64,000 nt of DNA from Hofstenia miamia (Eukaryota > Xenacoelomorpha > Acoela), in assembly GCA_004352715.1 (NCBI GenBank), contig SCFE01000007.1:135852-199851 (forward strand), read 5' to 3'. Numbering within the stretch: the stretch's first letter is position 1; each line of letters opens with the position of its first letter. The notes below the pieces were generated by a model. It made no database searches and was not told the DNA's origin. It worked only from the letters and a program-made list of their open reading frames with translations. The translations under genes were made by a program, and so were the position numbers. This document shows positions 27,501 through 38,499 of this stretch, in pieces.

Positions 27501-30500
27501 GGCCCCACCCTAAATACGTCCCTGCTATATACTTAGTACTTAATGAAAATATGTGTGCAATAACACGGTCATCTTCATCATCATGAATATTACATAGTGG
27601 ACCGAGGTTTCAATGTTGTAGCTCTGTAGTAGCATTCACTATGTGTTACTGGATATATCATAATTAGAAATTCACAACTTCCTTTTTATAGTAAATATTG
27701 TTGCCACGATGAGAGCCAAGCGTCATGAACTGCAATAAAAAATTGCGTTTGATGATTATTTTTAGTCATTAAGAAGAAAATAAATTTGTTTTAAAGCTTT
27801 ATTTTGTCGTTCGTTTCTCTTCAGTATATATCTGTAATTTGAACACCAAATCATCTCCTGCCTCGTCACAAAACTCAATCTGAATACGATGTTACTAAGC
27901 CTGGCCCTGAATTGCCAGCGCAACTTAAACTAGAAGCCCTTGCTGCATCAATCCACCACTTAGAACAACTCTTTACAGCCAATTATGATCGACCAACGAA
28001 TTCTCAACAGCTTCATAGATCTGATGCTGTTTTCCAAATGATACCGGCACGAGTCAATTCGTTGCTCAGGATATCCTGTTTGTTGTTGAACAGACGTGAC
28101 TTATATTCAACAACTAAACTTCACTTGTCAGCCCGCCTGTTGTTACTTGAGACTATTCTTGTATTTCCAACTCTGGATCTGTTTTGGATGTTACAATCTT
28201 AGTCTAAATTCTTCCTTTCTTGAAGATCTTCCACCCCTCCTCTTGCTCATGTAATAGATTCCCTTATCATCTACTCTACACGACTCGTTGTCGTCCAGAT
28301 GACATTGGTCAACCTCCTCTTGTTGATCTCAATTTATTACAGCATATGAATGATTTGGCAATCATGCTTCCGGAATATGCGCAGCAGACTTTTCTAAACT
28401 ACGATGTTCAGTTAGCTGGTCTCTCACAACAACACATTCTCTTACTAGCCGCAATCTTTGATTCGCATTATCGTCGGGAAAGACCAAAAAGTGAAGACTG
28501 ACAAAATGTCGATGATGTTTCGTCGTCTCGGGTTTCAGATGGAATATGCAGTTGGTATTTCAGATGACCAAATTCCATTAGCGCACCTTCGAACTGCTAA
28601 TTTCCTACAGTCAACGTACATTGGGAAGGTCTCCACCACTTCATATTTACAAATACCTAATAACACAAGTTAATGCATTACTCGATGCTGGGATTATATC
28701 TCCTGCCGCTTTTTGTGTTCCATGCTTTTGCTTTCCGGAAATCTCAATCAAAATTTAGACTAGTGATAGAATTTTCACCTGTTACAAACGTGTCATTACA
28801 CCCTAAGTGCTTTTTACCATAATTCCTTCGTGTTGTATTCAAACATGCTTCACCATACAATCATGTTATTCTTTCGTTGGATCTTCAATTGACATTTTAT
28901 CACATTGAGACAAAGAAATCACCAAGGTTATAAAAGCTTTTTTATTGCAGCGCACGGTGCTCGATATCAGTTTATTGTTTGCCTATGAGTCTCGCTACAT
29001 CGTCGTTTGCCTGTCAGATGTTTTTGAATTACATTCTCACCCTCTTAAAAGCCTTTGCAGTCTCTGTTAAGGACAGAGACAACATCATGCTGGTTTTTGG
29101 TTTGGATATATTTAAACTAATTGATGAATATGTTATTTTAAAAGATAAAAGCATAAAATTCTACGATGACAAATCCTTCAAATGTTTTCGTTTTGGCTCT
29201 TGATATACCTCGCGTTCGACTAGTCTTAACTAATGCACTAGAAATGATAATTGGTACAATTCTGGACTTGGTTGCGCGATATTCGCGCCTTTGACATTTA
29301 TATGACCTCTCTATTACTCAAAGCAACGCACAAACTTATTACTATCATACCGAACTTATATGTGAAGATGCCACGATTTTGAGAAAATCAAGAATACTGA
29401 TTTGAGACATGGCACTCAGATGGATCACAATTGGTACCAGGAGCAGAAAGAAGTTCAGAGACTCAAACTTTACCTTATTATATGAAGGTACTTACAGAAT
29501 TTCAACACTCTCACATATATGAGAAAGAGATACTAGATTTCACAACCATTATATTCATGTCAGATCCTAACTCTATCATCTACAAGGATGTAAAAAAATA
29601 TAATGATTAGATGATTACCATCTAGAGAGAATTCAGCACCATTACGTTGCATAGAGTAATTCTTCTTCAAAAAACCTGAATTTTATATAAATAGAGACGT
29701 GAACTGGGTATGATTAATAGGCATGATGATTATTATTAATGAGAAAGAGAAAAAAAATTGTTTTGATTACGACCTTAATCCTGCCACAGAACTTGAGCTC
29801 GTTCACACCCATAACCAAATCTAAAAGAACACGGGTCTTGTTTGAAGGTTTTAAAAAGTCGATAGATGAAAGATCGAAAATATTTCACAAACTCATAGCA
29901 AGCGTTAAAGTGTCGATGACAGAACTCAGTAAACGTCAAAACCGAAATCAAAACAGAAAAGATTACATTTTGCCTGAATTATTTGAAATCTAAAGATAAA
30001 TACACCGCAAGAAGATTTAGTTGACATTTATTGTGACTCAGGCAGAAATACTGCAAGCGTATGTTTTGAATATAGATATGGAAACAATATAAGCTAAGCA
30101 TTGGGCCCGGCGGTATACCGATACCGAAATCGAAACCGCGGTATCTTGACTAAAAAATTGAACGGTATTTTACTTAAGAGTATGTGTATTGTATGCAAGC
30201 ACCCTGTCCAATATTTGCAGCATGAAAACTTGGAATATTTCTTATAACTCAAGGACTAATGAAAATGTTAAAATCTGAAGACCGCACAAGATAGAGAATT
30301 CTCTACCCTTTCTTTTTCTATTTAATATTCCCAACATGGCTTTGTGAGACTCACAGTTTTTCTCCAAAAAATATTTCAAGGTCGTTGTTGTTCCAAATAG
30401 ACATTAGACCGCTTCATTATCTGAACACAAACAATGAAAAGAATTTGAATTTCTCGTTGAAAAAAAATCATATTTGCATGTACTTCAGGGGCAAGAACAA

Positions 30501-32515
30501 ATTTTAGCAAAAATCTTCATCATTGCGTGAGTGGGCCCAACCCAAATATGTGTCCATGCAAAAGGCTTTCAATATTTATGACAGGCTTTCATAAAAATGT
30601 TGAAAAAGTGGACAAATCGCGTTCTTACTTAAAAGTAACACTAGGAGAAATAGGGTTAGACATTGTTCTATGGACCAGTTAAGAATTCTATTTTATTTGT
30701 CAGACACAAATGTTCAATAAATTCATGCATGTTTTTAATTATTAATTACTGTCTATCATAAGACAATTAAGTCAAAAGAGAACTCCGTAAATGTTATATA
30801 ATTGATATAACAATGGTATGCTACTGCTACAACTGCAAAAATGATTTGATTATTTGGTCATTAACTTTAATTGAAACAAAAATAATTTCAAATTTTGAGG
30901 TAAATAGAATATGTAAAAATGGTATTCTTAGGTAAATAAAGCCTCCACTATGTATAAGCCGTACTCCAATCTTTGAAGGTTGTTTTAAGAGTTAAAGTTA
31001 TGCGAAGTGTGTAAACTAATTTTGTCTTTTCCACAATCGTTTTTCCATTCACTTAATTAATCTAGTCGACTGTGGTAGATGTTTTGTGTATTGTTTAAAA
31101 AATCATTTTCAGCATTTTCGCATTCAAAAAGTTACCTAACCGTAGTGAGAAATTTACAGACACAATTTTTAGACTACTTGCATTAACCGCATCATGAACT
31201 CTTTAAACACAATTTTAGGTTATTGTTCTTTTCAGATGTTCTACATAGCAAGTGCCCGCAACTATTATTTTGATCTTAATGATATATATATATATATATA
31301 TATAAATGTCAGTATACTGAGCTTCGAAATATTTGAAATATCAAACGCAGTTAAAAATTTAGACCGGTTTCGATTGCTAAGAATCATCGTCAGTAATAAA
31401 TGCGGTAAATAAATATTTTACAATCAACTACACTAAAGAAAGGAATTCATAAATATATTGCATGCACTATAAGTCTAAAATTATTGATGTTTTTCCGAAA
31501 TTTATTTACATAAACATGAAATAAATAAGAAAATTTTAAAATTTTACTAAGATCACAACATCATAAAATCGGTGAACAAATTTTTATTAAAGCTGCAAAC
31601 AAATATAGTATTGATTTTTCATAGTCATAACGATACCGCGGCATTTTGAGTGATACCGACCCGAGAACTGACTCCCAAAATTTTCATAACGCCGGGCCCT
31701 ACTAAGCATGTCGGAAGCCATGTTAAGACGGAAGATAAGAAAGCAGACAAACGCAAGATATAATAAAGCAGTCACCAAATATATCTGTTAGAGGACAATT
31801 TTTTATCCATGCACAAACTGTAAATATGTCATGTCAGTAAAAAAGCTATCATTAAACTTGATATAGCAGGAAAAAGGGCAAACCACAATATTATCATTGG
31901 AACCTCAAAGAATTTATAATACAGGTAGCAATGGAAAAGACTCTTGAAAAATTCTCGGCCTAATTATGGATACAACCAATGTCACGTTTGGATACAAACA
32001 ACATTACGTCGTCTCCATTTCGATCATATTCTGAGAAAGATATTCTGAAATGACATCTCACAATGTATTGACAACGGGTGCGAGTATCGGTACGTGGATA
32101 TTTTAGAATACCCTCAACAGTATTAATCTGGTAGTATGAGAAACATTCAAAATGATGCTGTATATCAAATACAAAAATTTGTGCCATTGANATTTGAGTA
32201 TTTACAAATAATGGATAACAATAACACTCACTTGTGATCAAACAATAGCAAATGAACATTTTAAGGAGAATCTAAGATCCGAAATATTTCTCCACAAACA
32301 TCAACCAAGTCTAACAAATTTTAAAATTTTAAAAATAAACAATTAAATAAAAATAATCAAGGCTCTTTACATTAAGAACAAAAAGAGCAATTAATAAATA
32401 ATCAACTATGTACTAACATCCTAAGAAATTTAATGTACACTAGATGCCCTTGTATTTTATTGTAAATTTATATTGCCGCAATTTTGTTCTGATGATGAAT
32501 TTTAAAATAGAAAAC

Positions 32516-32564
<49 letters not shown>

Positions 32565-35500
32565 TATACTGAGCTTCGAAATATTTGAAATATCAAACGC
32601 AGTTAAAAATTTAGACCGGTTTCGATTGCTAAGAATCATCGTCAGTAATAAATGCGGTAAATGAATATTTTACAATCAACTACACTAAAGAAAGGAATTC
32701 ATAAATATATTGCATGCACTATAAGTCTAAAATTATTGATGTTTTTCCGAAATTTATTTACATAAACATGAAATAAATAAGAAAATTTTAAAATTTTACT
32801 AAGATCACAACATCATAAAATCGGTGAACAAATTTTTATTAAAGCTGCAAACAAATATAGTATTGATTTTTCATAGTCATAACGATACCGCGGCATTTTG
32901 AGTGATACCGACCCGAACTGACTCCCAAAATTTTCATAACGCCGGGCCCTACTAAGCATGTCGGAAGCCATGTTAAGACGGAAGATAAGAAAGCAGACAA
33001 ACGCAAGATATAATAAAGCAGTCACCAAATATATCTGTTAGAGGACAATTTTTTATCCATGCACAAACTGTAAATATGTCATGTCAGTAAAAAAGCTATC
33101 ATTAAACTTGATATAGCAGGAAAAAGGGCAAACCACAATATTATCATTGGAACCTCAAAGAATTTATAATACAGGTAGCAATGGAAAAGACTCTTGAAAA
33201 ATTCTCGGCCTAATTATGGATACAACCAATGTCACGTTTGGATACAAACAACATTACGTCGTCTCCATTTCGATCATATTCTGAGAAAGATATTCTGAAA
33301 TGACATCTCACAATGTATTGACAACGGGTGCGAGTATCGGTACGTGGATATTTTAGAATACCCTCAACAGTATTAATCTGGTAGTATGAGAAACATTCAA
33401 AATGATGCTGTATATCAAATACAAAAATTTGTGCCATTGAAGATCATTAGATAAACTTAAGCCTGTTGAAAAGTTGTCCGATAATGAATTGAATCTACAA
33501 TAGATAATAGTGTCTAAATATGAAACTCATTATAAGTCGAATTGAAACAGATGAAGAATCTATCGAATATGTCGCTGGGTGAACCGCTAAAACAATAGGG
33601 AAGGGGAAAAGGCAGCGGAGAGAAAACAGTACATCAATAAGTAACTTCTATCATAGCCTTAGTATGTTGAAATCGTAGACCTTCCTAGATAAAGAAAGTA
33701 GGAATGTAAATATGAATCTTACAAAAATGCAATGTGATTTTATATTTGATCAGATCTATTTTCCACAGAGTGCAAATTCGATCAAGAAAACAGAACGAAA
33801 AAGAACTTAAGCAAACTCGGTAAATCAACAAAGATAATGCTAATATTAAATAATTAATAAAAGTTGTACTTACAAAGTTTCAATATCCCAAATGATTACA
33901 CTAGAATTTTTGCCTGAATCGGCAGTGGCCAACCAGCGTTTATCTTGACTGGCAGCCATGCACGTGATAGCGTTGCTGTGGCCCTGAAGCAACTTTTGAT
34001 TATTACTGAGATAATCATACAAAATGACGACATTCGCACATGCGTAGACAACGGAAGTTCGTTCGCCATTGCACATGTTGATAGTGGGAATAGTAGTATT
34101 GATTCCAAAAGACCATTTCAAGTTCTAAAAACGTAAATTAACATAATGAAGATTCTGCAATTATACGTATTAAAAATATTAAAAATGGAAACGAAATAAT
34201 TGTACAGAAAAAGCCATTGCTGTTTAATCATTGAAGCAAAATTCCAGAAAATTCACAACCTAGTCATGCTCCACAATTATGACTACAAACAGTTGTTTTC
34301 ACTTCTTTGCAATACTTTTCGCTTATTTGAAATTTGCATAATGTGTTTTTAAGCATTCTAAGTAAAATACTACATTTTACAATTGAAGTTATGAACTACA
34401 TACTTTCCCTTGCACTTAGTATCTAATTATTTAGGTTTTGCACTTTTCAAGTCTGATTTGTTGTAAAGGAGCGACATCTGAACTCAAAATTCAACATAAA
34501 ACTCAAATGAATTGTGAGAGGAAATGTTGCCCGGTGCTTCTGAAAATTTTGATAACTTTATATGTAAAAACAGAAAAGAACAATCCATTCGTAAGAGAAA
34601 ATTTATTTGTTTAATTAAATGACGCATTTATATATATATATATATATATATNNNNNNNNNNNNNNNNNNNNNNNNNNNNNNNNNNNNNNNNNNNNNNNNN
34701 NNNNNNNNNNNNNNNNNNNNNNNNNNNNNNNNNNNNNNNNNNNNNNNNNNNNNNNNNNNNNNNNNNNNNNNNNNNNNNNNNNNNNNNNNNNNNNNNNNNN
34801 NNNNNNNNNNNNNNNNNNNNNNNNNNNNNNNNNNNNNNNNNNNNNNNNNNNNNNNNNNNNNNNNNNNNNNNNNNNNNNNNNNNNNNNNNNNNNNNNNNNN
34901 NNNNNNNNNNNNNNNNNNNTATATATATATATATATATATATTCGCACTCTACACAACCTCGAGTAATAAAACTAAATATAAACGAGGCCGCCACAACTT
35001 TAGCACCACAACTAACGGCATGTGATGGAAAAGTGCATAGTACATAAAGTAACAAATATTCAAATTGTAATGAATCACAGTATATGAAAAGGGTTTGTAA
35101 TTAAAACTCACGCACCAAACAATGAGTAGGAACGGATACTTTTTTCTCAATGTCGCCACTGCTCGATGTTTCAAGCTAAAAAGTATTCTATAATAGGTAT
35201 TGTAAATTGAAAACGATGCCAAATATGTATAAAAAACTTTTATTTTACCGCAGAATTCTCTTCTTGTGAAGTAGGTTCTGGTTGCGATGTGCCTTCACTG
35301 TAATTCTTGCTGGAATCTTGAGTATCTAGTATGTCGTTGAATGCAACTGTCGGTTCTTGAAAACTTGTATTCAACTCCTCCTGTATCTTATCTGAAGATG
35401 CAATTCCTGATGAATTAATGGCAACACTTTGTTCTAAAAATTCCTGAGAAATTAAATCTAGAAACACACAAATACCTATAGTTGTAATAGGATCCTTTGG

Positions 35501-36065
35501 TTCGGTGGGATCAGAAACAGCCATCAGTTGTTCATTATCAGCTTGGTTATCGCTAACATTAGTTCGCTCAGCTGAGTCTAATGCATTGACTACGTTTGCT
35601 TCAGTATTTTCCAAATCTACCGGTAATTCACCTGCTGCATTTTCTGTTAAATCTTGATCAACATCATTGTGAACTTCTGACATGCCTGGTGTCTCAACTT
35701 CATCTAATGCATTTTCATCTACCTTTTCAAATTCCTGAACATTTTCCTCATCATTCATATGTGGAGTTCTTCCAACATTGTCAGTCTCTAAATTATCAGA
35801 CGTAGGTGTTAAACCAGTATTTGATAGCTCGACATTATCGGAGACATCAACTTGCTGACTTTGATATACGTTTTCTGGATCTTGTGCATTCTCATTTTGC
35901 TCCTTACTATCACGAGGAATACTATCATCGGGCTCTTCTATTTTATCTTGTGAGAAGTCTTCATTTACAACAACATTATCTTCTACATCATCTAATTATG
36001 AATTATTAAATGAACGTTGTAACAAAGATACCTGTTTCGTTAGGAATATTATCGGGAGTGCTCAT
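10773..36065 (-). CDS. CFAP251: Cilia- and flagella-associated protein 251 (WDR66), 22 coding exons
   Basis: A WD40 protein of the axonemal calmodulin- and spoke-associated complex, at the base of radial spoke 3, needed for flagellar motility; its loss in men causes malformed sperm flagella (family knowledge). Exons in order on the - strand: 36,065-36,032; 35,991-35,249; 35,175-35,116; 34,124-33,874; 24,149-24,041; 23,999-23,838; 23,794-23,629; 22,092-22,005; 20,678-20,527; 18,783-18,620; 17,448-17,393; 16,975-16,836; 16,779-16,618; 16,223-16,069; 15,762-15,619; 15,475-15,393; 15,350-15,206; 13,763-13,672; 12,788-12,554; 12,454-12,364; 12,319-12,182; 11,050-10,773. They total 3,648 nt (1,215 aa plus TAA). 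Every junction has GT...AG and the phases agree throughout, with no internal stop. Layout: acidic N-terminus (residues 1-259), WD40 repeats (about 280-968), calcium-binding-like C-terminus (969-1215). Least certain are the donors of exon 7 (chosen to restore phase) and exon 9 (20,526). Introns are 41 nt to 9.9 kb. Confidence 0.95.
13672..35175 (-). CDS. CFAP251: CFAP251 exons 3-18: WD40 repeat region
   Basis: Sixteen exons encode about 710 residues of WD40 repeats. Repeat signatures seen, in order: '[10 protein letters not shown]...VIIWD' (exon 4), 'KYLATIGN' then 'VVKVWDW' (exons 5-6), '[14 protein letters not shown]' (exon 7), '[14 protein letters not shown]' (exon 9), '[13 protein letters not shown]' (exon 10), '[16 protein letters not shown]' (exon 12), '[12 protein letters not shown]' (exon 13), '[11 protein letters not shown]' (exon 14), 'FLLISND' (exon 15) and '[17 protein letters not shown]' (exon 18). 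Together they would make two beta-propellers, the arrangement described for the family. Exon 10 follows exon 9 through a GTATAT donor at 20,526. The region between exons 4 and 5 is an intron of about 9.7 kb filled with mobile elements. Confidence 0.9.
14409..14530. repeat. GC-rich CCCGAC-type repeat, likely terminus of a hAT-like element
   Basis: The local sequence is rich in 'CGAG', 'CCCGACCC' and 'GACCCGAC' in an otherwise AT-rich intron and ends CGCCGGGCCTA. The same end (CGCCGGGCCCTA) closes the element at 30,102-31,701. Similar 'ACCCGACCCCAC' / 'GGGTCGGGTTTAATCGGG' sequence occurs at 13,012-13,250. No matching partner end or target duplication was found here. Confidence 0.4.
14509..14769 (+). 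CDS. Antisense 86-codon ORF in CFAP251 intron 17, product unknown
   Basis: Not recognised. The ORF runs on the + strand, opposite to CFAP251, between exons 18 and 17. Its codon pattern is much more protein-like than the surrounding AT-rich intron: balanced composition, no low complexity, and a coherent C-terminal half containing '[19 protein letters not shown]' and '[15 protein letters not shown]'. The first few codons overlap a GC-rich stretch ending 'CGCCGGGCCTA' (14,519-14,529) that resembles the terminus of the hAT-type element at 30.1-31.7 kb, so the ATG at 14,509 is probably accidental and the true coding segment starts later. It could be a retroposed or captured exon, or a small nested gene. 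No intron signals or promoter were identified. Confidence 0.4.
   Translation: MSRLAGPNCILYFGANGNIQMDTLRTVRSENASQNYRTASFKPYRIVGLGDSEITLNWYDQAIARQGFEGAAKAVEHLGDEPLPRQ
15494..15522. repeat. (TA)n microsatellite
   Basis: Pure alternating TA in CFAP251 intron 15, between exons 16 and 15. Other TA tracts lie at about 31,282-31,303, 32,519-32,560, 34,630-34,651, 34,920-34,941, 37,555-37,575, 41,334-41,344 and 52,027-52,054. Confidence 0.95.
16447..16540. mobile_element. piggyBac-like MITE with TTAA target sites
   Basis: The interval 16,451-16,536 (86 bp) has inverted ends: CACTAGAA... on the left and the complement TTCTAGTG on the right, extending imperfectly through GCGA. Each end abuts a TTAA tetranucleotide (16,447-16,450 and 16,537-16,540). 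TTAA duplication and CACTAGA-type ends are hallmarks of piggyBac-derived MITEs. It lies in CFAP251 intron 13 and has no coding capacity. Confidence 0.65.
18784..20526. other. CFAP251 intron 9: no further gene recognised
   Basis: A 1.74-kb intron. Short ORFs near 19,000-19,150 (- strand) have a protein-like look ('[19 protein letters not shown]') but do not match a family I know, and the frame closes quickly. It is probably decayed mobile DNA. Confidence 0.4.
22299..22320. repeat. Poly-G run interrupted by one N
   Basis: An unbroken G tract with a single N at 22,311 in CFAP251 intron 7. The N indicates an unresolved base or a join inside the homopolymer, so the length is unreliable. Confidence 0.9.
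23429..23640. repeat. 105-bp tandem duplication covering the exon 7 donor of CFAP251
   Basis: Two near-identical copies in direct tandem with a 105-bp period (for example TTTCAGTAAAAACC at 23,511 and 23,616). The unit includes the last bases of exon 7 and its GTTTTT splice donor (- strand), so a second copy of the exon end and donor lies 105 nt further into intron 7. Only the copy at 23,629 restores phase with exon 8; reading through to the other meets an in-frame TGA. Confidence 0.9.
24877..24981. repeat. Three tandem copies of a 35-bp unit
   Basis: Three identical head-to-tail copies beginning GACTACTAAAGAACGAGG, in CFAP251 intron 4. There is no coding sense across the array. Confidence 0.95.
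25158..25820. mobile_element. 657-bp non-autonomous DNA transposon with 26-bp terminal inverted repeats
   Basis: The ends 25,161-25,186 and 25,792-25,817 are inverted copies differing at one of 26 positions and start GGCCCAGTT. A 3-bp repeat TGA flanks each end (25,158-25,160 and 25,818-25,820). A 3-bp target duplication and a GGCCC start fit PIF/Harbinger-type MITEs, although the usual target is TWA. The interior has no transposase. It lies in CFAP251 intron 4. Confidence 0.7.
27205..27531. mobile_element. Terminal part of an interspersed element rich in TGGGGCCA
   Basis: 'GGTGGGGCCA' / 'GTGGGGCCA' recurs four times between 27,213 and 27,480. The segment ends GTGGCCCCACCCTAAATACG followed by TCCCTG, whose complement starts CAGGGACGTATTTAGG, a common form of DNA-transposon terminus. 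I could not find the opposite end or a target duplication. Confidence 0.4.
27850..29120 (+). mobile_element. Degenerate retroelement with RT-like segments
   Basis: Several + strand pieces in different frames make one decayed retroelement. At 27,912-28,500 there are gag-like helical segments ('[17 protein letters not shown]', '[12 protein letters not shown]'). Around 28,680-28,720 there is '[12 protein letters not shown]', at about 28,873 an '[11 protein letters not shown]' motif equivalent to the RT 'D-L-x-x-A/G-Y/F' block, and at 28,955-29,030 'RYQF' and '[15 protein letters not shown]', the RT template-grip region. The motif order fits LTR or DIRS-type RT. No YxDD box survives. It lies in CFAP251 intron 4. 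Confidence 0.5.
30094..31709. mobile_element. hAT-type non-autonomous element, 1.6 kb, with 8-bp target duplication
   Basis: The element (30,102-31,701) starts TGGGCCCGGCGGTAT and ends ATAACGCCGGGCCCTA; the ends are inverted repeats over about 12 bases. Both sides carry CTAAGCAT (30,094-30,101 and 31,702-31,709), an exact 8-bp duplication as expected for hAT. No transposase was recognised inside. The right third contains a (TA)n tract and a Penelope-type repeat with a hammerhead-like core (31,367-31,393, - strand), so it is a composite. The right end and its flank recur at 32.9 kb in the duplicated block. Confidence 0.75.
31309..32190. repeat. Direct duplication, copy 1 (882 bp), ending at a single N
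   Basis: Nearly identical to 32,561-33,440 (880 bp); the differences I saw are one 2-bp indel near 31,665 and one substitution near 31,409. It ends abruptly at the N at 32,191. Both copies start just after a (TA)n tract. The pattern fits two overlapping, slightly different (allelic) contigs placed end to end rather than a genomic duplication. It covers the hAT right end and its flank. Confidence 0.9.
32561..33440. repeat. Direct duplication, copy 2 (880 bp)
   Basis: Second copy of 31,309-32,190, preceded by a 42-bp (TA)n tract. The 369 bases between the N at 32,191 and this copy are unique in the window. In this copy the sequence continues past the duplicated end into CFAP251 intron 4 sequence up to exon 4. 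Confidence 0.9.
34652..34919. other. Assembly gap of 268 N, flanked by (TA)n
   Basis: An N run with (TA)n immediately on each side (34,630-34,651 and 34,920-34,941), in CFAP251 intron 3. Probably one long TA microsatellite that could not be assembled. No exon appears to be missing, because exons 3 and 4 join in phase. Confidence 0.95.
35249..36065 (-). CDS. CFAP251: CFAP251 exons 1-2: start codon and acidic N-terminus
   Basis: The start ATG is at 36,065-36,063. Exon 1 gives 11 codons plus one base and ends at a GTATCT donor. Exon 2 begins after 'TTAG' at 35,992 and continues in phase. Starting at the in-frame Met at 35,758 instead would drop a well-kept acidic stretch, so the upstream ATG is preferred. 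Residues 1-259 are rich in Asp, Glu, Asn, Gln and Ser and look disordered, as in vertebrate WDR66, which also has a long Glu-rich N-terminus. One odd point: a hydrophobic patch (G-I-C-V-F-L-D-L-I) near 35,470-35,445 is bounded by GTATTT and TTTCTCAG. Removing that 32-nt stretch would shift the frame, so I keep it as coding. Confidence 0.85.
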
Positions 36066-38340
36066 ACTAAAGCCTAAAAGGACAAAATTTACAAAAAACA
36101 GGAAACTACAATTAAAATATCTACAAAATATACATACACGATTTGAAAATGTAGCAACAATAGTAAATAATACTGGGATATTTAATGCACGTTTTGAAGA
36201 AATAAAAAATCAAAATGAATATTCTCTTATTCCATTTTTTGTAAAATCTATACATATATATAAGAATTTCAGTGTGTAGTTTAGGCCTATCTAATGAAAA
36301 AGTAGGCCTATTATTGGATACATTCAGCATACAAGCTAAACTCGATTGTCAGTATTTTGTCTAAAACAATATCGTTTATGAATTATAAGGGAGTTGTTAC
36401 TGTTAGTAAATATCTTATGAAAATTTAAAACAGCTGAGATATTTAACTCCCCATAGTTTAAATATAGATACCCTTAGGTTGACGCACCATGTTCTTAATA
36501 GTTTAGTAACCAAATTTCAATCAAAACAATTGATACTCCGAAATTGTCAATTACAGAAAGTTCTAAAAATGTAAATGGCAGTCACTATTTGATTAATTTC
36601 AAAATTTCTAAACACAGCAATTATATTCGACTGAGGCATATGTTTTCAGATATCAGTCTCAGTAGAGCAAATTCATTTCAATTCAGAAACAACATCTTGT
36701 GTCACTGCATGGGTCAATATTACACATTTTTTAATCAAATAACTAAGAATTACAACTATAGACAGATTAATAACTATATTGAAAACAGGAAAATGAGTGA
36801 CACTACTTGACTGGATTACGTTTTAATCAAGATTTGGTTTTTTACTTTGAGAACATGATGAAGTGGAACTTATATTATTATAATTCTTGCATAAAATTTA
36901 GAAAAATTAAGTATTAAGAATGAAAATCCATAATGTCATCCAAGGACATAATTAACTTTATTTCTGCTGGGTATGCCGCCCATGAGCGCTTGATGTTTGT
37001 CCCTCTTACTTTAAAAAGTTGACGACGCCTCAGTGCATGAGAGTAAGAAATATAATTGATTTGTAAAATACAGTTGCAAAAATGGTAATTAAATATCCAA
37101 CTGCATTAATTTGATACAAATTGACAAAGTTTTATTACATGTGTTTAGTATTCCTTTTCAAAATGAAGTGGGTCATGATAATACAACCTTTGGAAAAGTT
37201 TACCTATTTTATGCCGTAATTTGATGCATATAAAAATAAATGTATGGCAATTCATTCATAGGGTAAACAACTAAATTTTAAAATTTATATCCAAGGTTTT
37301 TTATTAAAGTTTCGTTTTTGCATAATTTTAAATCCGTGGTAACCCCTGCAGTAAAAAACTTTGGTCTAATATATGTGCGCGACAAGGACACATACAAATG
37401 CTCTTACATGAAAATAAAAAAAATAAAGTCAATTTTTGAGCCACTTATAAATGTGATTTAAATGCCTCAAAATCTCACATAACACGTTTTTATGCTAAAA
37501 TAAAGCACGTGGAGTGCAAACACAGAGAATTTAAGTATTTTCCTTATGACGCGGATATATATATATATATATATAATTAGGAATGGAATTGACTGCTTCC
37601 AAATGTCTTCACTTTACCGAAATCATTGATGCTTCTATGGAATAAACATTGTCGCAAAAATATATTTAGTATTCGGAGCATTAGAGAGGTCTCTAAAATA
37701 TATCTAAACTGACAGTACCTAGAATAGGAATGCTCGCATATTGTTTTAAAATAAATGTCTGTTATTTGAGAATTGGTACCCCGATGACAATAATCAGTGA
37801 AGATAGAGCTTCCAAAATCATTGCGTGGCTTTTTTTGAATCATCCTTTCTACACAAGATAAATTAATTTTATTGTAATATTTTGCCTTATGGCATTAATG
37901 TGTGAGCCAAATTACAAAGCATATAAATTTGATATAAATATAAATTGCAATGTAAAGGTATTCTTTATTTTCTCCAAATCTCATTAATTTGTAAACATAT
38001 AGTTAAAGCAAACTTTTTTCGTATTCAGCTAACAGCAATAGCCACAAATTTGTTCATTGTTTTATAGATGAAAAAATGAAAAAATTAAAATTTTGTTTTA
38101 CCTAGCAACATATATTTTAAAAGCAAAATTTGTGATTTGGTGGCATATTTTTATAATATATTGAAAACCATTGAAAGCATCTTAAATACTTTTTTTTGGA
38201 TTTCTGATTAGATTTAAATCTTCAGCAAATCAGCCAAGAGCTTTGCAGATTTTAATTTCGTTTGATTTATCAAAAGGGCCAACTTATTTTTCTAATGGAA
38301 ATGTTGAAAAGAAACATGACCTGATATTTTACAAACATAA
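36066..38340. other. Intergenic sequence upstream of CFAP251
   Basis: Should contain the promoter and 5' UTR of CFAP251 (transcribed toward lower coordinates). I looked for an RFX X-box (GTNRCC-N-RGYAAC type), common upstream of ciliary genes, and saw no convincing copy. ORFs at 36,544-36,810 and 37,577-37,843 have no family resemblance and are probably chance. A short (TA)n lies at 37,555-37,575. Confidence 0.5.
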
Positions 38341-38347
38341 TTAATTC

Positions 38348-38499
38348 ATTATTTGACATTAATACAAAAACGTTTCGACTATATTATAGTCATCGTCAGT
38401 TAACAATATTTTTGCGGTAATAAAAGTTTACAATATACTACACTTTATAATTTAATGATATTGCATACACTAAAATAATTTAATCTCATTCTTGCCTAA
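38348..38499 (-). repeat. Left arm of a 152-bp inverted repeat; Penelope-type terminal repeat with hammerhead-like core
   Basis: The arm is the inverse of 38,686-38,837, almost base for base. On the - strand it reads CTGACGA (38,399-38,393), a GACT...AGTC hairpin, then GAAAC (38,376-38,372). That is the core order of a hammerhead ribozyme, which Penelope-like elements are known to carry in their terminal repeats. Confidence 0.7.

Noticed and set aside
34615-35055. Long ORFs crossing the N run
   Set aside because: They are produced by (TA)n and N bases, not by coding sequence.
35448-35479. Possible 32-nt intron inside exon 2
   Set aside because: Its removal shifts the frame and introduces stops, whereas the unspliced reading is open to the exon end.
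36066-36500. RFX X-box in the CFAP251 promoter
   Set aside because: Only loose half-site-like words were seen; no paired motif with proper spacing.
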